The translations under genes and the position numbers were made by a program. This document shows positions 18,651-25,969 of a stretch of DNA of 64,000 bases, one piece after another (position 1 is the stretch's first letter; each line of letters opens with the position of its first letter). This DNA is from Collinsella sp. Its GTDB lineage: Bacteria > Actinomycetota > Coriobacteriia > Coriobacteriales > Coriobacteriaceae. The stretch covers positions 18,774 to 82,773 of the forward strand of contig DXLP01000004.1 of NCBI GenBank assembly GCA_019414645.1, written 5' to 3'. Below the pieces are notes generated by a model that ran no database searches, was not told the DNA's origin, and saw only the letters and a list, made by a program, of their open reading frames with translations.

Positions 18651-19487
18651 TTAGGCCTCCCTGTTGGCGTAGATATACCAGTAACCCAGCGCCACGATCA
18701 GGGCGCCGCCCACGATATTGCCGAGCGTAGCGAAGGAAAGATTGAGCGCCAGGCCCGCCGCGTTGAGGGCGTCGGCGCCGGCGACATCAGCTCCATAGCC
18801 GCAGGAGTGCATCAAAATGCCCATGGGCAAAAAGTACATGTTGGCGACGCAGTGCTCAAAACCGCAGGCCACAAAGGCGGCAATGGGGAGCAGAATACCC
18901 ACGACCTTGTCGACCACGGTTTTGCCGGCGGTACCGATCCATACGGCCAGGCACACAAAGATGTTGCACAGGATGCCGCGGAAGAAGATGGTGACGGCAT
19001 CGATCGTAACCTTACCGGCGGCGACGCTCACCATGGTGTTGGCAACCGCCTCACCGTTGAGCTTGTAAATGGCTGCCATGTAAATCAAAAAGACAACGAA
19101 CAGGGCGCCGGCAAAATTGCCGATCCACACAATAGCCCAAGCCTTGAGCATCTGGACGAGCGTGATCTTTTTGCTCTTAAGCGCGCAGACCATCAGCGAG
19201 TTGCCGGTAAACAGCTCCGCGCCGCAAATGAGCACGAGCACCAGTCCCAGGCAAAAAGCAAGACCGCCCACGAAGCGCTGGGCGCCCCAGCCAAGCGTGG
19301 GATCGCTCAGAAAGACCGTGAAGAACAGGCCGCCGAAGGAGATGAACGCGCCGGCGAACATGGCAAGCATAAAGGCCTTCGAGGTCGGTAGGTTGGCCTT
19401 GGTAACACCGGCAGCCTCGGTCTTGGCCTCGATCGCGGCGGGCGCCAGGCAATCGGGGGTGGGATAGTCTGCCTTGCTCTGTGCCAT
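18651..19487 (-). CDS. Formate/nitrite transporter family protein
   Basis: FNT-family pentameric channel for small monovalent anions such as formate or nitrite in the cytoplasmic membrane. The 278-residue protein has about six membrane spans. Family features include AFISFGGLFFTVFL in the first span, AELFTGNSLMVCAL (the TGN segment of the second), and GFEHCVANMYFLPMGI containing the central-pore His. The location beside selA-selB-selC suggests formate as substrate, since many formate dehydrogenases are selenoproteins, but no such gene is in the window. The start MAQSKADY is chosen 25 codons inside the open frame, close to a GAAAGAAG purine run. Confidence 0.92.
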   Translation of the reverse strand: MAQSKADYPTPDCLAPAAIEAKTEAAGVTKANLPTSKAFMLAMFAGAFISFGGLFFTVFLSDPTLGWGAQRFVGGLAFCLGLVLVLICGAELFTGNSLMVCALKSKKITLVQMLKAWAIVWIGNFAGALFVVFLIYMAAIYKLNGEAVANTMVSVAAGKVTIDAVTIFFRGILCNIFVCLAVWIGTAGKTVVDKVVGILLPIAAFVACGFEHCVANMYFLPMGILMHSCGYGADVAGADALNAAGLALNLSFATLGNIVGGALIVALGYWYIYANREA

Positions 19488-19549
19488 AGCAGCCACTTCT
19501 TTCTTACGACTTGGGACCGGCATTGCCAATGAATGTGTCCCGCGACGGA

Positions 19550-19594
19550 TGGTCAAAAACAAAACAGGTCAGAAGTAAACGTACCTCTGACCTG
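19550..19594 (-). terminator. Terminator of the tRNA-Pro/tRNA-Gly transcript
   Basis: CAGGTCAGA (19565-19573) pairs with TCTGACCTG (19586-19594). On the minus strand the stem is followed by TTTTGTTTTT. It lies downstream of the tRNA-like element, so that element is probably part of the tRNA precursor. Confidence 0.88.
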
Positions 19595-19602
19595 CAAATT
19601 AC

Positions 19603-19753
19603 ATGGAGCGGGCGACGGGAAGTCCAAGGATTTGCTTCACAAATCCTTGTTTCGCTGCGGGCCTTCGGCCCTTGCGTGCTGCGCTGGAAAATGCTCACGC
19701 ATTTTCTCAGCTTCGCACCCTGGCGGGTTCGATCCCCGTCACCCGGCACGCCT
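19603..19753 (-). repeat. Multi-hairpin element headed by a duplicate of the tRNA-Gly 3' end
   Basis: Bases 19603-19620 repeat the last part of tRNA-Gly (19804 onward), ATGGAGCGGGCGACGGGAA in both places, including the CCA. A T-arm-like segment on the opposite strand (19727-19750, GGTTCGATCCCCGTC) pairs with it, GCGGGCGACGGG against CCCGTCACCCGGC with small defects. Between these are three hairpins: CAAGGATTTG/CAAATCCTTG, GGGCC/GGCCC with a TTCG loop, and GAAAATG/CATTTTC nested in GCTG/CAGC. It is not a functional tRNA on either strand. It may be a structured repeat or a remnant of integration at tRNA-Gly. Confidence 0.7.
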
Positions 19754-19756
19754 ACG

Positions 19757-19793
19757 AAAACGGCTTTGGTCCCAAAAGGGGTCAAAGCCGTTA
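19757..19793. repeat. Hairpin between tRNA-Gly and the tRNA-like element
   Basis: AACGGCTTTG pairs with CAAAGCCGTT around GGTCCCAAAAGGGGT-type sequence. On the minus strand it lies 11 bases after the tRNA-Gly CCA. It has no T-run and is more likely a processing or spacer structure than a terminator. Confidence 0.65.
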
Positions 19794-19803
19794 GCCAATC
19801 TTA

Positions 19804-19877
19804 TGGAGCGGGCGACGGGAATCGAACCCGCGTCATCAGCTTGGAAGGCTGGGGTTCTACCATTGAACTACGCCCGC
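19804..19877 (-). tRNA. tRNA-Gly (anticodon TCC)
   Basis: A 74-base cloverleaf starts GCGGGCGTAGTTCAATGG and ends CGCCCGCTCCA with CCA encoded. The anticodon loop is CTTCCAA. Its 3' end is duplicated 200 bases downstream. Confidence 0.97.
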
Positions 19878-19883
19878 AAGATA

Positions 19884-19960
19884 TGGTCGGGACGACAGGA
19901 TTTGAACCTGCGACATCCTGCTCCCAAAGCAGGCGCGCTACCAAACTGCGCCACGTCCCG
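19884..19960 (-). tRNA. tRNA-Pro (anticodon TGG)
   Basis: A 77-base cloverleaf starts CGGGACGTGGCGCAG and ends CGTCCCGACCA with CCA encoded. The anticodon loop is TTTGGGA. It is six bases upstream of tRNA-Gly on the same strand and probably in one precursor. Confidence 0.97.
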
Positions 19961-20051
19961 AAGGTGTTGAGCAGCTAAGGTCTAAACCTTGCGTGTCCCA
20001 AAGCGAAGGAAATTATAGGTGAGACTCCCCGCCTGTGCAAGCGACGATACC

Positions 20052-21410
20052 CTAGCTCCTCGAATGTGCGACAAACCGGCTGTGGAGCAGACCGATCGCA
20101 AACGCCACCACGGCAACCGGCGCCCACGCGGCTCCAATGTCTGCCAGCGGCAGCGCGTCAAACGGCAGCCATACGCCCGCAAAAAACGCATCGCGGACCG
20201 ACGTGATCACGCTCTGCACCGCGACAACGCCGCCGACCCAAACCCACACCTGCGGATGCGCATCGCAAAAACCGTGCACCAGGCCCATAAGCACCAGCAC
20301 GATGGCGACGGGATACAAGGCGTTGAGCATGGGCACCGAGAACATGAGGATCATGTCGAGGCCCACGTTGGAGAGCACGCACGAAAACGCTGCGAACACA
20401 AAGGCGAGCACCGCAAAGGGACGGCGCATGGCCTCCTCGGAAGCCTCCGCTCCCCCTTTAACCACATACGTCTCGCAGAAGTAACGCGAGCAGCAGCTGA
20501 TAAGGCCGATGCACACGTTCATGCAGGCGAGGAAAAAGATCGCAAAGACCACGACCGTGCCGGCAAGCCCAAAATGCATGGAGGCCGAACGGGCGAGGAT
20601 GGCGGCGCCGTTGGTGGCGTCGGGCATCACGGTGCCGAGCTGCATACCGGCAAGGCCCAAGCCGCAGTAGATGATGGCCATGAGCACGCCGGCGATCACA
20701 CCAGAACGCGAAATCTCGAAGGCCACGCGCTTGTCATCAGTCACGCCCAGCTCGTGGATGGTCTCGGCGATGATAATGCCAAAGGCGAGCGACGCGAGCA
20801 GATCCATGGTCTGGTAGCCGGTCAAAAAGCCCTGCACGGCGGCACCTGCATCGTAGGGAGCCTGAGGCGCGGCAGCCGGTCCCAGCGGCGAGATCACGGC
20901 AGCACCCACGACCAGAACGATGAGCGCAATGAGCGCGGGGCCCGTAATGCGGCCGAGTACGTGCGTGATGACGCCTGGACGCAGCGTGAGCGCAAACGCG
21001 ACGATAAAGAAGCCAACGGCGAACACCAGACGCGCCGTGCCGAGCGAGACGCCCTCGGGCAGCAGCGGCACCAGCATCTCGAAGGCTGTGGAGCTCGTGC
21101 GCGGAATAGCCAGGCACGGACCGATGGCCAGATACACCGCTGCGACAAAGAACTCGCCGAACTTGGGGTGCACGCGGCCGGCAAGCTCGCGCGCCGTTCC
21201 GGCAAGCGCCACGGCGATAAAGCCCATGACGGGCAGGCCGATGGCAGCGATCAGAAAGCCGAGCATGGCGACCAGCGTGGCAGAACCTGCCTGCAGCGCC
21301 AGCAGCGGCGGAATAATGAGGTTACCGGCGCCAAAGAGCATCGAGAACAGGGCGATGCCGACCGTGACGACATGGTCGGAGCGCAAGCCGCGCGGGGCGG
21401 ATGAAGCCAT
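20052..21410 (-). CDS. brnQ: Branched-chain amino acid transport system II carrier protein (BrnQ/LivII)
   Basis: Cation-coupled importer of leucine, isoleucine and valine in the cytoplasmic membrane. The 452-residue protein has about twelve hydrophobic spans. The opening ALFSMLFGAGNLIIPP is the family hallmark, followed by AVYLAIGPCLAIPRTSSTAFEM and GYQTMDLLASLAFGIII. The start MASSAP has AAAGG seven bases upstream; a GTG two codons earlier is too close to that site. It stands as a single gene after the cysteine desulfurase cluster, with a small hairpin between. Confidence 0.95.
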   Translation of the reverse strand: MASSAPRGLRSDHVVTVGIALFSMLFGAGNLIIPPLLALQAGSATLVAMLGFLIAAIGLPVMGFIAVALAGTARELAGRVHPKFGEFFVAAVYLAIGPCLAIPRTSSTAFEMLVPLLPEGVSLGTARLVFAVGFFIVAFALTLRPGVITHVLGRITGPALIALIVLVVGAAVISPLGPAAAPQAPYDAGAAVQGFLTGYQTMDLLASLAFGIIIAETIHELGVTDDKRVAFEISRSGVIAGVLMAIIYCGLGLAGMQLGTVMPDATNGAAILARSASMHFGLAGTVVVFAIFFLACMNVCIGLISCCSRYFCETYVVKGGAEASEEAMRRPFAVLAFVFAAFSCVLSNVGLDMILMFSVPMLNALYPVAIVLVLMGLVHGFCDAHPQVWVWVGGVVAVQSVITSVRDAFFAGVWLPFDALPLADIGAAWAPVAVVAFAIGLLHSRFVAHSRS

Positions 21411-21437
21411 GGGCACACCTTTCGGGTCGAAACTAAA

Positions 21438-21462
21438 ACGGAACGGGCAAAAGACCCGTCCC
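21438..21462 (-). terminator. Possible terminator after the cysteine desulfurase gene
   Basis: ACGGGC near 21443 pairs with GACCCGT around a short A-rich loop. On the minus strand it is followed by CGTTTTAGTTT. The stem is short, so the call is tentative. Confidence 0.5.
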
Positions 21463-21477
21463 GCAAGTATATACGCT

Positions 21478-22617
21478 TTAGCAGGCTAAATCGCGCAAAG
21501 CGTCAATCGCGGTATCGACTTCCTCGTTCGTGTTGAAATACCCAAACGAGAAACGAACGACACCCTGGCGCTCGGTCCCCAACGCGCGGTGCATGAGCGG
21601 AGCGCAATGAGCGCCGGGGCGCGTCGCAATCCCCCACCCCTGCATGAGCGCGTCCGAGATCTCGGCCGAATCGATATCGCCCACGTTGAGCGAGACGATT
21701 GCCGAGCGCGCAGGCTGGTCAAACGCGCCGTAGAGCGCAATGCCAGGAATTTCGCGAACGCCAGCGAGGAAGCGCTCGGCCAACACACGTTCTTGAGCCG
21801 CAATCGCCTCCACCCCGCCCTGGGCCTCGATAAAGTCGAGGCCGGCGGAAAGACCGGCGATACCGTGGCCGTTGAGCGTGCCCGCCTCGAGGCGCGTGGG
21901 CCAATCAAGCGGCTGCAACGCATCGAAGCTGTGCACGCCCGTGCCACCCATAGCCCACGGAGCCACATCGATGCCCTCAGCCACGGCCAGGCCGCCGGTG
22001 CCTTGAGGTCCCATGAGCCCTTTGTGGCCGGTAAAGCACACCACGTCGAGCCCCATGGCCTGCATATCGATATGCGCCGTGCCGGCAGACTGCGAGGCAT
22101 CGACGATCACGAGAGCGCCGTCCGCATGGGCCATGGCAGCCACGCGTGCAATGTCGACCGCGTTGCCGGTCACATTGGAGGCGTGCGTCACCACCACGAC
22201 ACGCGTGCCCGGCGTGACCAGCTGCTCGAGCTCGTCGTAGTCGAGCACGCCGTTCGCGTCGCAGCCCGTATGCTCAACGGTCACGCCCTGCTCTGCCGAC
22301 AGGCGGTTGAGCGGACGCAGCACGGAGTTGTGCTCGAGCACCGTCGTGACCACACGGTCGCCGGGGCGCACCACGCCATTGATAACGGTGTTGAGGGCCG
22401 CCGTGGAGTTGGGCGTAAAGCACACATGGTCAGCACGCGGACAGCCCAGCAAGCGCGCAAGCTTGGCGCGGCAGCCGTGGATGGTACGCGCCGCATCGAG
22501 GGCACCCGACGTGGCGCCGCGCCCGGCATTGCCGAGCGAGCACATCGCCTGCGTCACGGCATCGATGACCGCCTGCGGCTTGTGCATGGTCGTCGCCGCG
22601 TTATCCAGATAGATCAT
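21478..22617 (-). CDS. Cysteine desulfurase family protein (class V aminotransferase)
   Basis: PLP enzyme of the IscS/SufS fold, 379 residues. It would release sulfur from cysteine or selenium from selenocysteine. Visible are YLDNAATT near the N-terminus, FTPNSTAALNTVI, THASNVTGN, DASQSAGTAHID, the PLP lysine in FTGHKGLMGPQGTGG and the catalytic cysteine in RPGAHCAPLMHRALG. Its short active-site loop matches the group often found next to selenium genes. The start overlaps the DUF3343 stop as ATGA. Being the last gene of selD-yedF-DUF3343, it probably supplies or traffics selenium for selenophosphate synthesis, which is inference from context. Confidence 0.92.
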   Translation of the reverse strand: MIYLDNAATTMHKPQAVIDAVTQAMCSLGNAGRGATSGALDAARTIHGCRAKLARLLGCPRADHVCFTPNSTAALNTVINGVVRPGDRVVTTVLEHNSVLRPLNRLSAEQGVTVEHTGCDANGVLDYDELEQLVTPGTRVVVVTHASNVTGNAVDIARVAAMAHADGALVIVDASQSAGTAHIDMQAMGLDVVCFTGHKGLMGPQGTGGLAVAEGIDVAPWAMGGTGVHSFDALQPLDWPTRLEAGTLNGHGIAGLSAGLDFIEAQGGVEAIAAQERVLAERFLAGVREIPGIALYGAFDQPARSAIVSLNVGDIDSAEISDALMQGWGIATRPGAHCAPLMHRALGTERQGVVRFSFGYFNTNEEVDTAIDALRDLAC

Positions 22618-22865
22618 CGCACGACCTCCCACATGTCGATCACCGTAAAGCCCTCGGTGGGAATGCCCGCCGCGGCAAGCTCGGCGCGCAGCAGCTCCTC
22701 ATCGGCAGGCGACGCCTTCCACGCCAGACCGCAGCCGGCAGCGACCTCCCCGGGTACGGGAATCGTTCGCCCGGGAAGGCCGCGCTCGATGCACAGGGTC
22801 TCGCAGCCCATGGCGGCCGCCGTGGTGGGAAACGTGATGACAAGCGCCGGGCGCTTCTCCCTCAT
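22614..22865 (-). CDS. DUF3343 family small protein (putative Se/S carrier)
   Basis: An 83-residue soluble protein. The sequence ALVITFPTTAAAMGCETLC resembles the DUF3343 start, where a short helix carries a conserved residue set after a first strand. The later part keeps AAGCGLAWKA, the family's G-C-G-type motif, and ends FTVIDMWEVV. DUF3343 proteins have no established reaction; they occur repeatedly beside yedF, selD and cysteine desulfurase genes and are proposed sulfur or selenium carriers. It begins 18 bases after yedF and overlaps the desulfurase by four bases. The ATG is followed by GAGGGAG, so start assignment is not certain. Confidence 0.8.
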   Translation of the reverse strand: MREKRPALVITFPTTAAAMGCETLCIERGLPGRTIPVPGEVAAGCGLAWKASPADEELLRAELAAAGIPTEGFTVIDMWEVVR

Positions 22866-22883
22866 GGCAATCCCACCCAGGCG

Positions 22884-23510
22884 CTACGGACGCACGACGC
22901 GGCCGGCCTGCTCCATCTTTTCGACGATCACGTACATGTTCGTGACATCGCCCACGGCAAGCTGGTCCTTAATGCCAAAGTGGTCGAGGCAGGTGCCGCA
23001 GGTAAGGATCTCGACACCCTGCTCGGCCAGGCCCTTGAGGTCGTCAAGCACCGGCGACCCCTCGACGGTGAGTTTGGCGCCGCCGTTGTAGAAGAGCATC
23101 GTGGCGGGCAGCTCCTCCTGCTGCGTCACGGCAAAGATAAAGGCCTTCATGAGCTTGTGGCCCAGCTCATCGTCGCCGCGACCCATGCAATCGGTGTAGA
23201 CGGCCACGACCAGCTTGCCCTTGCCGGCGCTGGCGTCGCAGAAAGCGGCGCCGTCCTGCTCAGGATCGGCCACGGCAACGGCGCCGGCGGTCGCCACGAT
23301 CACGTGCCACTCGGCATCGGCGACCTTCTCGACCGAGGCCGTGCAGCCCTTTTCCTGTGCCATCTTGGAGATGTTCTTGACGGCCGTCTCGTTGTCGACC
23401 GAGGTCACGACAACACCCTCGCCATCAAGCTGCTTCAGAGCTTTGAGCGTCTTGACGACGGGCAGCGGGCAGGCATCGCCCATGGCATTGACTTCAATTT
23501 TGGTAGACAT
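22884..23510 (-). CDS. yedF: Selenium metabolism protein YedF (TusA-like and DsrE-like domains)
   Basis: A 208-residue protein with two domains. Residues 1-75 are TusA/SirA-like with the conserved Cys-Pro pair in GDACPLPVVKTLKAL. Residues about 95-208 are DsrE/F-like, with VYTDCMGRGDDELGHKLMKAF, the GGAKLTVEGSPVLDDL stretch and a cysteine in ILTCGTCLDHFGI. This two-domain form is the one linked to selenium metabolism and is found beside selD. The reaction is not established; a persulfide or perselenide relay is plausible. The start is fixed by GAAAGGA upstream of MSTKIEVN. It follows selD by 59 bases. Confidence 0.93.
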   Translation of the reverse strand: MSTKIEVNAMGDACPLPVVKTLKALKQLDGEGVVVTSVDNETAVKNISKMAQEKGCTASVEKVADAEWHVIVATAGAVAVADPEQDGAAFCDASAGKGKLVVAVYTDCMGRGDDELGHKLMKAFIFAVTQQEELPATMLFYNGGAKLTVEGSPVLDDLKGLAEQGVEILTCGTCLDHFGIKDQLAVGDVTNMYVIVEKMEQAGRVVRP

Positions 23511-23569
23511 AGCAAATCCTTTCAAAAGGGACCGCCCAGAACAGTAGACGGTCGCATAAACGGTTTTCC

Positions 23570-24619
23570 TTAATGCACAACGTGAACGGCAGGACCACCC
23601 GGCACCGCCTCGCACACGCGGCCGATTGTGGCGGCAACGCGACCTTCGGCATGCAGGCGGCGGGCGAGCTCATCCACATCGGCAGCAGGCGCTGCGATGA
23701 GCAGGCCGCCCGAGGTCTGCGGATCGTACAGCGCATCCAGCATTCCCGGCTCCAGGTCATCGTCGGCCGCCACGCGCGGGCCAAAGAAATCCTGGTTGCG
23801 GTAGGCGCCGGCAGGGATAATGCCCAGACGCGCCATATTGAGCACCTGGTCAAAGAGCGGCACCGCCCCCGACGCGAGCTCAATCTGCACGCCCGAGCCC
23901 TCGGCCATCTCGCACGCATGCCCGATCAGGCCAAAGCCCGTGACATCGGTGCAGCCGTGAAGCTCGAGTCCCTCGGCCAGGCGAATCGGCGCCTCGTTGA
24001 GGGTGCGCATCGAGTCAAACATGGCTGCGGCCTCGTCCTGCTCGATGAGCTCGCCCTTGATGGCCGTGGTGATGATGCCCGAGCCAACCGCCTTGGTCAG
24101 CAGTAACGCATCGCCCACGCGCGCGCCGCTGTTGGCGAGCATGCGGTCGAGCGCGACAAAGCCGCTCACGGACAGGCCGTACTTGGGCTCCTCGTCGTTG
24201 ATGGTGTGGCCGCCCGCGATGGAGCAACCCGCCTCGACGCACTTGTCGGCGCCGCCCGCCAGAATCTGCCCGGCAACCTCAACGCCCAGGCAACTGGAAA
24301 TGCACAGGAGGTTCATGGCATGGCTCGGCCGACCGCCCATGGCGTAGATGTCCGACAGCGAGTTAGCCGCGGCGATCTGGCCAAACAGGAACGGGTCGTC
24401 GACCATCGGCGGGAAGAAGTCGATGGACTGCACGAGGCCCAGGTTTTCGCCCACACGGAAGACACTCGCATCGTCGGAGGTATCGAACCCCACGAGCAGG
24501 TTGTCGTTATGCACATTGGGTAAGTCGCCCAGGACCTGGGCGAGGGCTCCAGGAGCCAACTTAGCGGCTCAACCAGAGGCGGCGGTCATCTGCGTGAGCT
24601 TCACGAGTTCATCAGCCAT
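23570..24619 (-). CDS. selD: Selenide, water dikinase (selenophosphate synthetase), selenocysteine-containing
   Basis: Makes selenophosphate from selenide and ATP, the selenium donor for SelA. From ATG at 24619 (GAGGAGG six bases upstream) the frame reads MADELVKLTQMTAASG, then TGA at 24569-24571, then AAKLAPGALAQVLGD. The TGA is codon 17 and falls where SelD has its catalytic Cys or Sec before the conserved Lys, so it is read as Sec, giving 349 residues. Automated calling would start after it at a TTG and lose 20 residues. Downstream are NLLVGFDTSDDASVF, TDFF-like SIDFFPPMVDDPF, SLSDIYAMGG, AGGHTINDEEPKYG and TDVTGFGLIGHACE. A small hairpin follows the TGA. Confidence 0.95.
24545..24571 (-). 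promoter_or_regulatory. Sec codon and candidate SECIS hairpin in selD
   Basis: The UGA is at 24569-24571. Eleven bases later GGCTC/GAGCC (24545-24557) forms a compact hairpin with a CTG loop, at a distance usual for bacterial SECIS elements that SelB reads inside the coding sequence. The pairing is short, so folding and binding are inference. Confidence 0.7.
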
Positions 24620-24638
24620 CGATTCCTCCTCTCATAGG

Positions 24639-24866
24639 TCAATCAGTTCCTCCCAGTATACGCATGGCGGCGCCGAGAGCGGGTGACTTATCGCGCCGGC
24701 CCTCTACGCGAGCGCCAGTGCGCGAATGGCCGCATCGACCGACGGCCAGCCCGACGGCATGACACAGGTCCACGCAATGGCGCCATCCGTTTTTCACCAC
24801 CGCGGCCTTCGCGGCCGTCGAACCGATGTCGATACCAATGCCAACCTCGGCGTCCCCCCCCTCGCA
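24639..24866 (-). pseudogene. Remnant of an ASKHA-type acyl-CoA dehydratase activase (BadF/HgdC-like)
   Basis: The 76-codon frame starting at 24866 reads EVGIGIDIGSTAAKAAVVKNG, the phosphate-1 motif of the acetate kinase/Hsp70-fold activases. The match to that fold then fades; a one-base shift gives AWTCVMPSGWPSVDAAIRALA, like the PTGW segment of those activases. The first frame ends SPALGAAMRIL, like the fold's C-terminal GALGAA. This suggests a gene reduced by a frameshift and an internal deletion. Full-length relatives have about 250 residues or more. It lies between modC and selD, with a family E palindrome at its 5' end. An expressed small protein cannot be excluded. Confidence 0.55.
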
Positions 24867-24896
24867 TGTGACAAAGGGGCTGTCCCTTTGTCACAT
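24866..24896. repeat. Family E palindrome, copy 1
   Basis: ATGTGACAAAGGGG and TCCCTTTGTCACAT (24866-24879 and 24883-24896) form a 14-base stem with a CTG loop and one wobble. It differs from the copy at 33487 by two bases. Its edge touches the modC stop codon, so it probably ends the modABC transcript. Confidence 0.85.
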
Positions 24897-25966
24897 TATC
24901 GGCAAACCAGATGGATTCTCTTGGCATCGAAGTGCATGCGCAGCGTCTCGCCTGCTTGCGGCAGCTCATCGACAGGCATGCCCACTTTGTTGACCTTCCA
25001 CTGCAGACGCGTGGGCGCATCGGCACGCGGCGCGTCCAGCAGCACCAGCCGCTCAAAGCGCGAATCGCTCACACGGGCCACGTGCAAATCATAGCTGTTG
25101 CGGCCCCGCGCGGTGCGATTGTCAACATGGAAGTAGCTCACGCGAATGCCCAGGTACGCCACGTCGTCGGGCACCTCACGACCTACATTAAAGTTCATGC
25201 CCCAATCGAGGGCCTCGACCTCCTGGGGTCCGATCTTGCGCGCCCGGCTTGTGTTCTTGCAGCCCGTCAAGCGCAGCGCGGCCAAGGTTTGCGGCCGGCG
25301 GACTACATCTTCGACGGAGCCGATCTCCTCCACATGCCCGTTATGCATCACGCAGATGCGCTCGCACAGACGGCACGCCTCGTCGATGTCGTGGCTCACG
25401 TAGAGCACGGTGCGGTTGCACACATCGAACAAGTCGAGCATGTTCTGCTCGAGTGCGCTCTTAAGATAGGAATCGAGCGCGCTCATGGGCTCGTCGAACA
25501 TAAAAATGCCCGGGTGCGCTGCCACCATACGCGCAAGCGCCACGCGTTGCTGCTGACCGCCCGAGAGGCGCGCGGGGTAGCGGTCGGCGAAATCGGCCAG
25601 TCCAAAGATACCCAGGTAGCGCTCGGCAAGTTGCCTGCGCGCCGCGGCGTCGCCTGCACCCTCAACGCCGGCGCACACGTTATCGGCCACCGTCATATTA
25701 GGGAACAGCTGATAGTTTTGGAACAGCAGGGCGCACTTGCGCTCCTGGGGCGACAGGTTGATGCCCGCCGCCGAGTCAAAAAAGGTCACGCCGTTGACAA
25801 CGATCTTGCCCTCGTCGGGGGTCTCCACACCGGCAATGCAGCGCAAGGTGCAGCTCTTGCCGCATCCGGAGGCGCCGAGCAAGCCAACGCGCTCCTCGCC
25901 GGCTTCGAGTTGGATGTCGAGGGTGAACCCCGGGTAGCGCTTTTTGATATCCAGAACGAGCGACAT
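24896..25966 (-). CDS. modC: Molybdate ABC transporter ATP-binding protein
   Basis: ATPase of a molybdate or tungstate importer, 356 residues. Walker A is GASGCGKSCTLRC (residues about 34-46), the Q-loop is ALLFQNYQLFPNMT, the ABC signature is ARLSGGQQQRVALARM, Walker B is IFMFDEPMSALD and the switch His is in YVSHDIDEA. The C-terminal 100 residues (from about LDWGMNFNVG) are a MOP/TOBE-like regulatory domain. The TOBE part fits ModC rather than PotA, and the adjacency to modA, modB, moaB and moeA supports molybdate. It starts three bases after the modB stop. Confidence 0.93.
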   Translation of the reverse strand: MSLVLDIKKRYPGFTLDIQLEAGEERVGLLGASGCGKSCTLRCIAGVETPDEGKIVVNGVTFFDSAAGINLSPQERKCALLFQNYQLFPNMTVADNVCAGVEGAGDAAARRQLAERYLGIFGLADFADRYPARLSGGQQQRVALARMVAAHPGIFMFDEPMSALDSYLKSALEQNMLDLFDVCNRTVLYVSHDIDEACRLCERICVMHNGHVEEIGSVEDVVRRPQTLAALRLTGCKNTSRARKIGPQEVEALDWGMNFNVGREVPDDVAYLGIRVSYFHVDNRTARGRNSYDLHVARVSDSRFERLVLLDAPRADAPTRLQWKVNKVGMPVDELPQAGETLRMHFDAKRIHLVCR

Positions 25967-25969
25967 GGC

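Noticed and set aside
19603..19753. A functional additional tRNA
   Set aside because: A T-arm can be seen on one strand and a tRNA 3' end on the other, but no cloverleaf with an anticodon arm forms on either strand.
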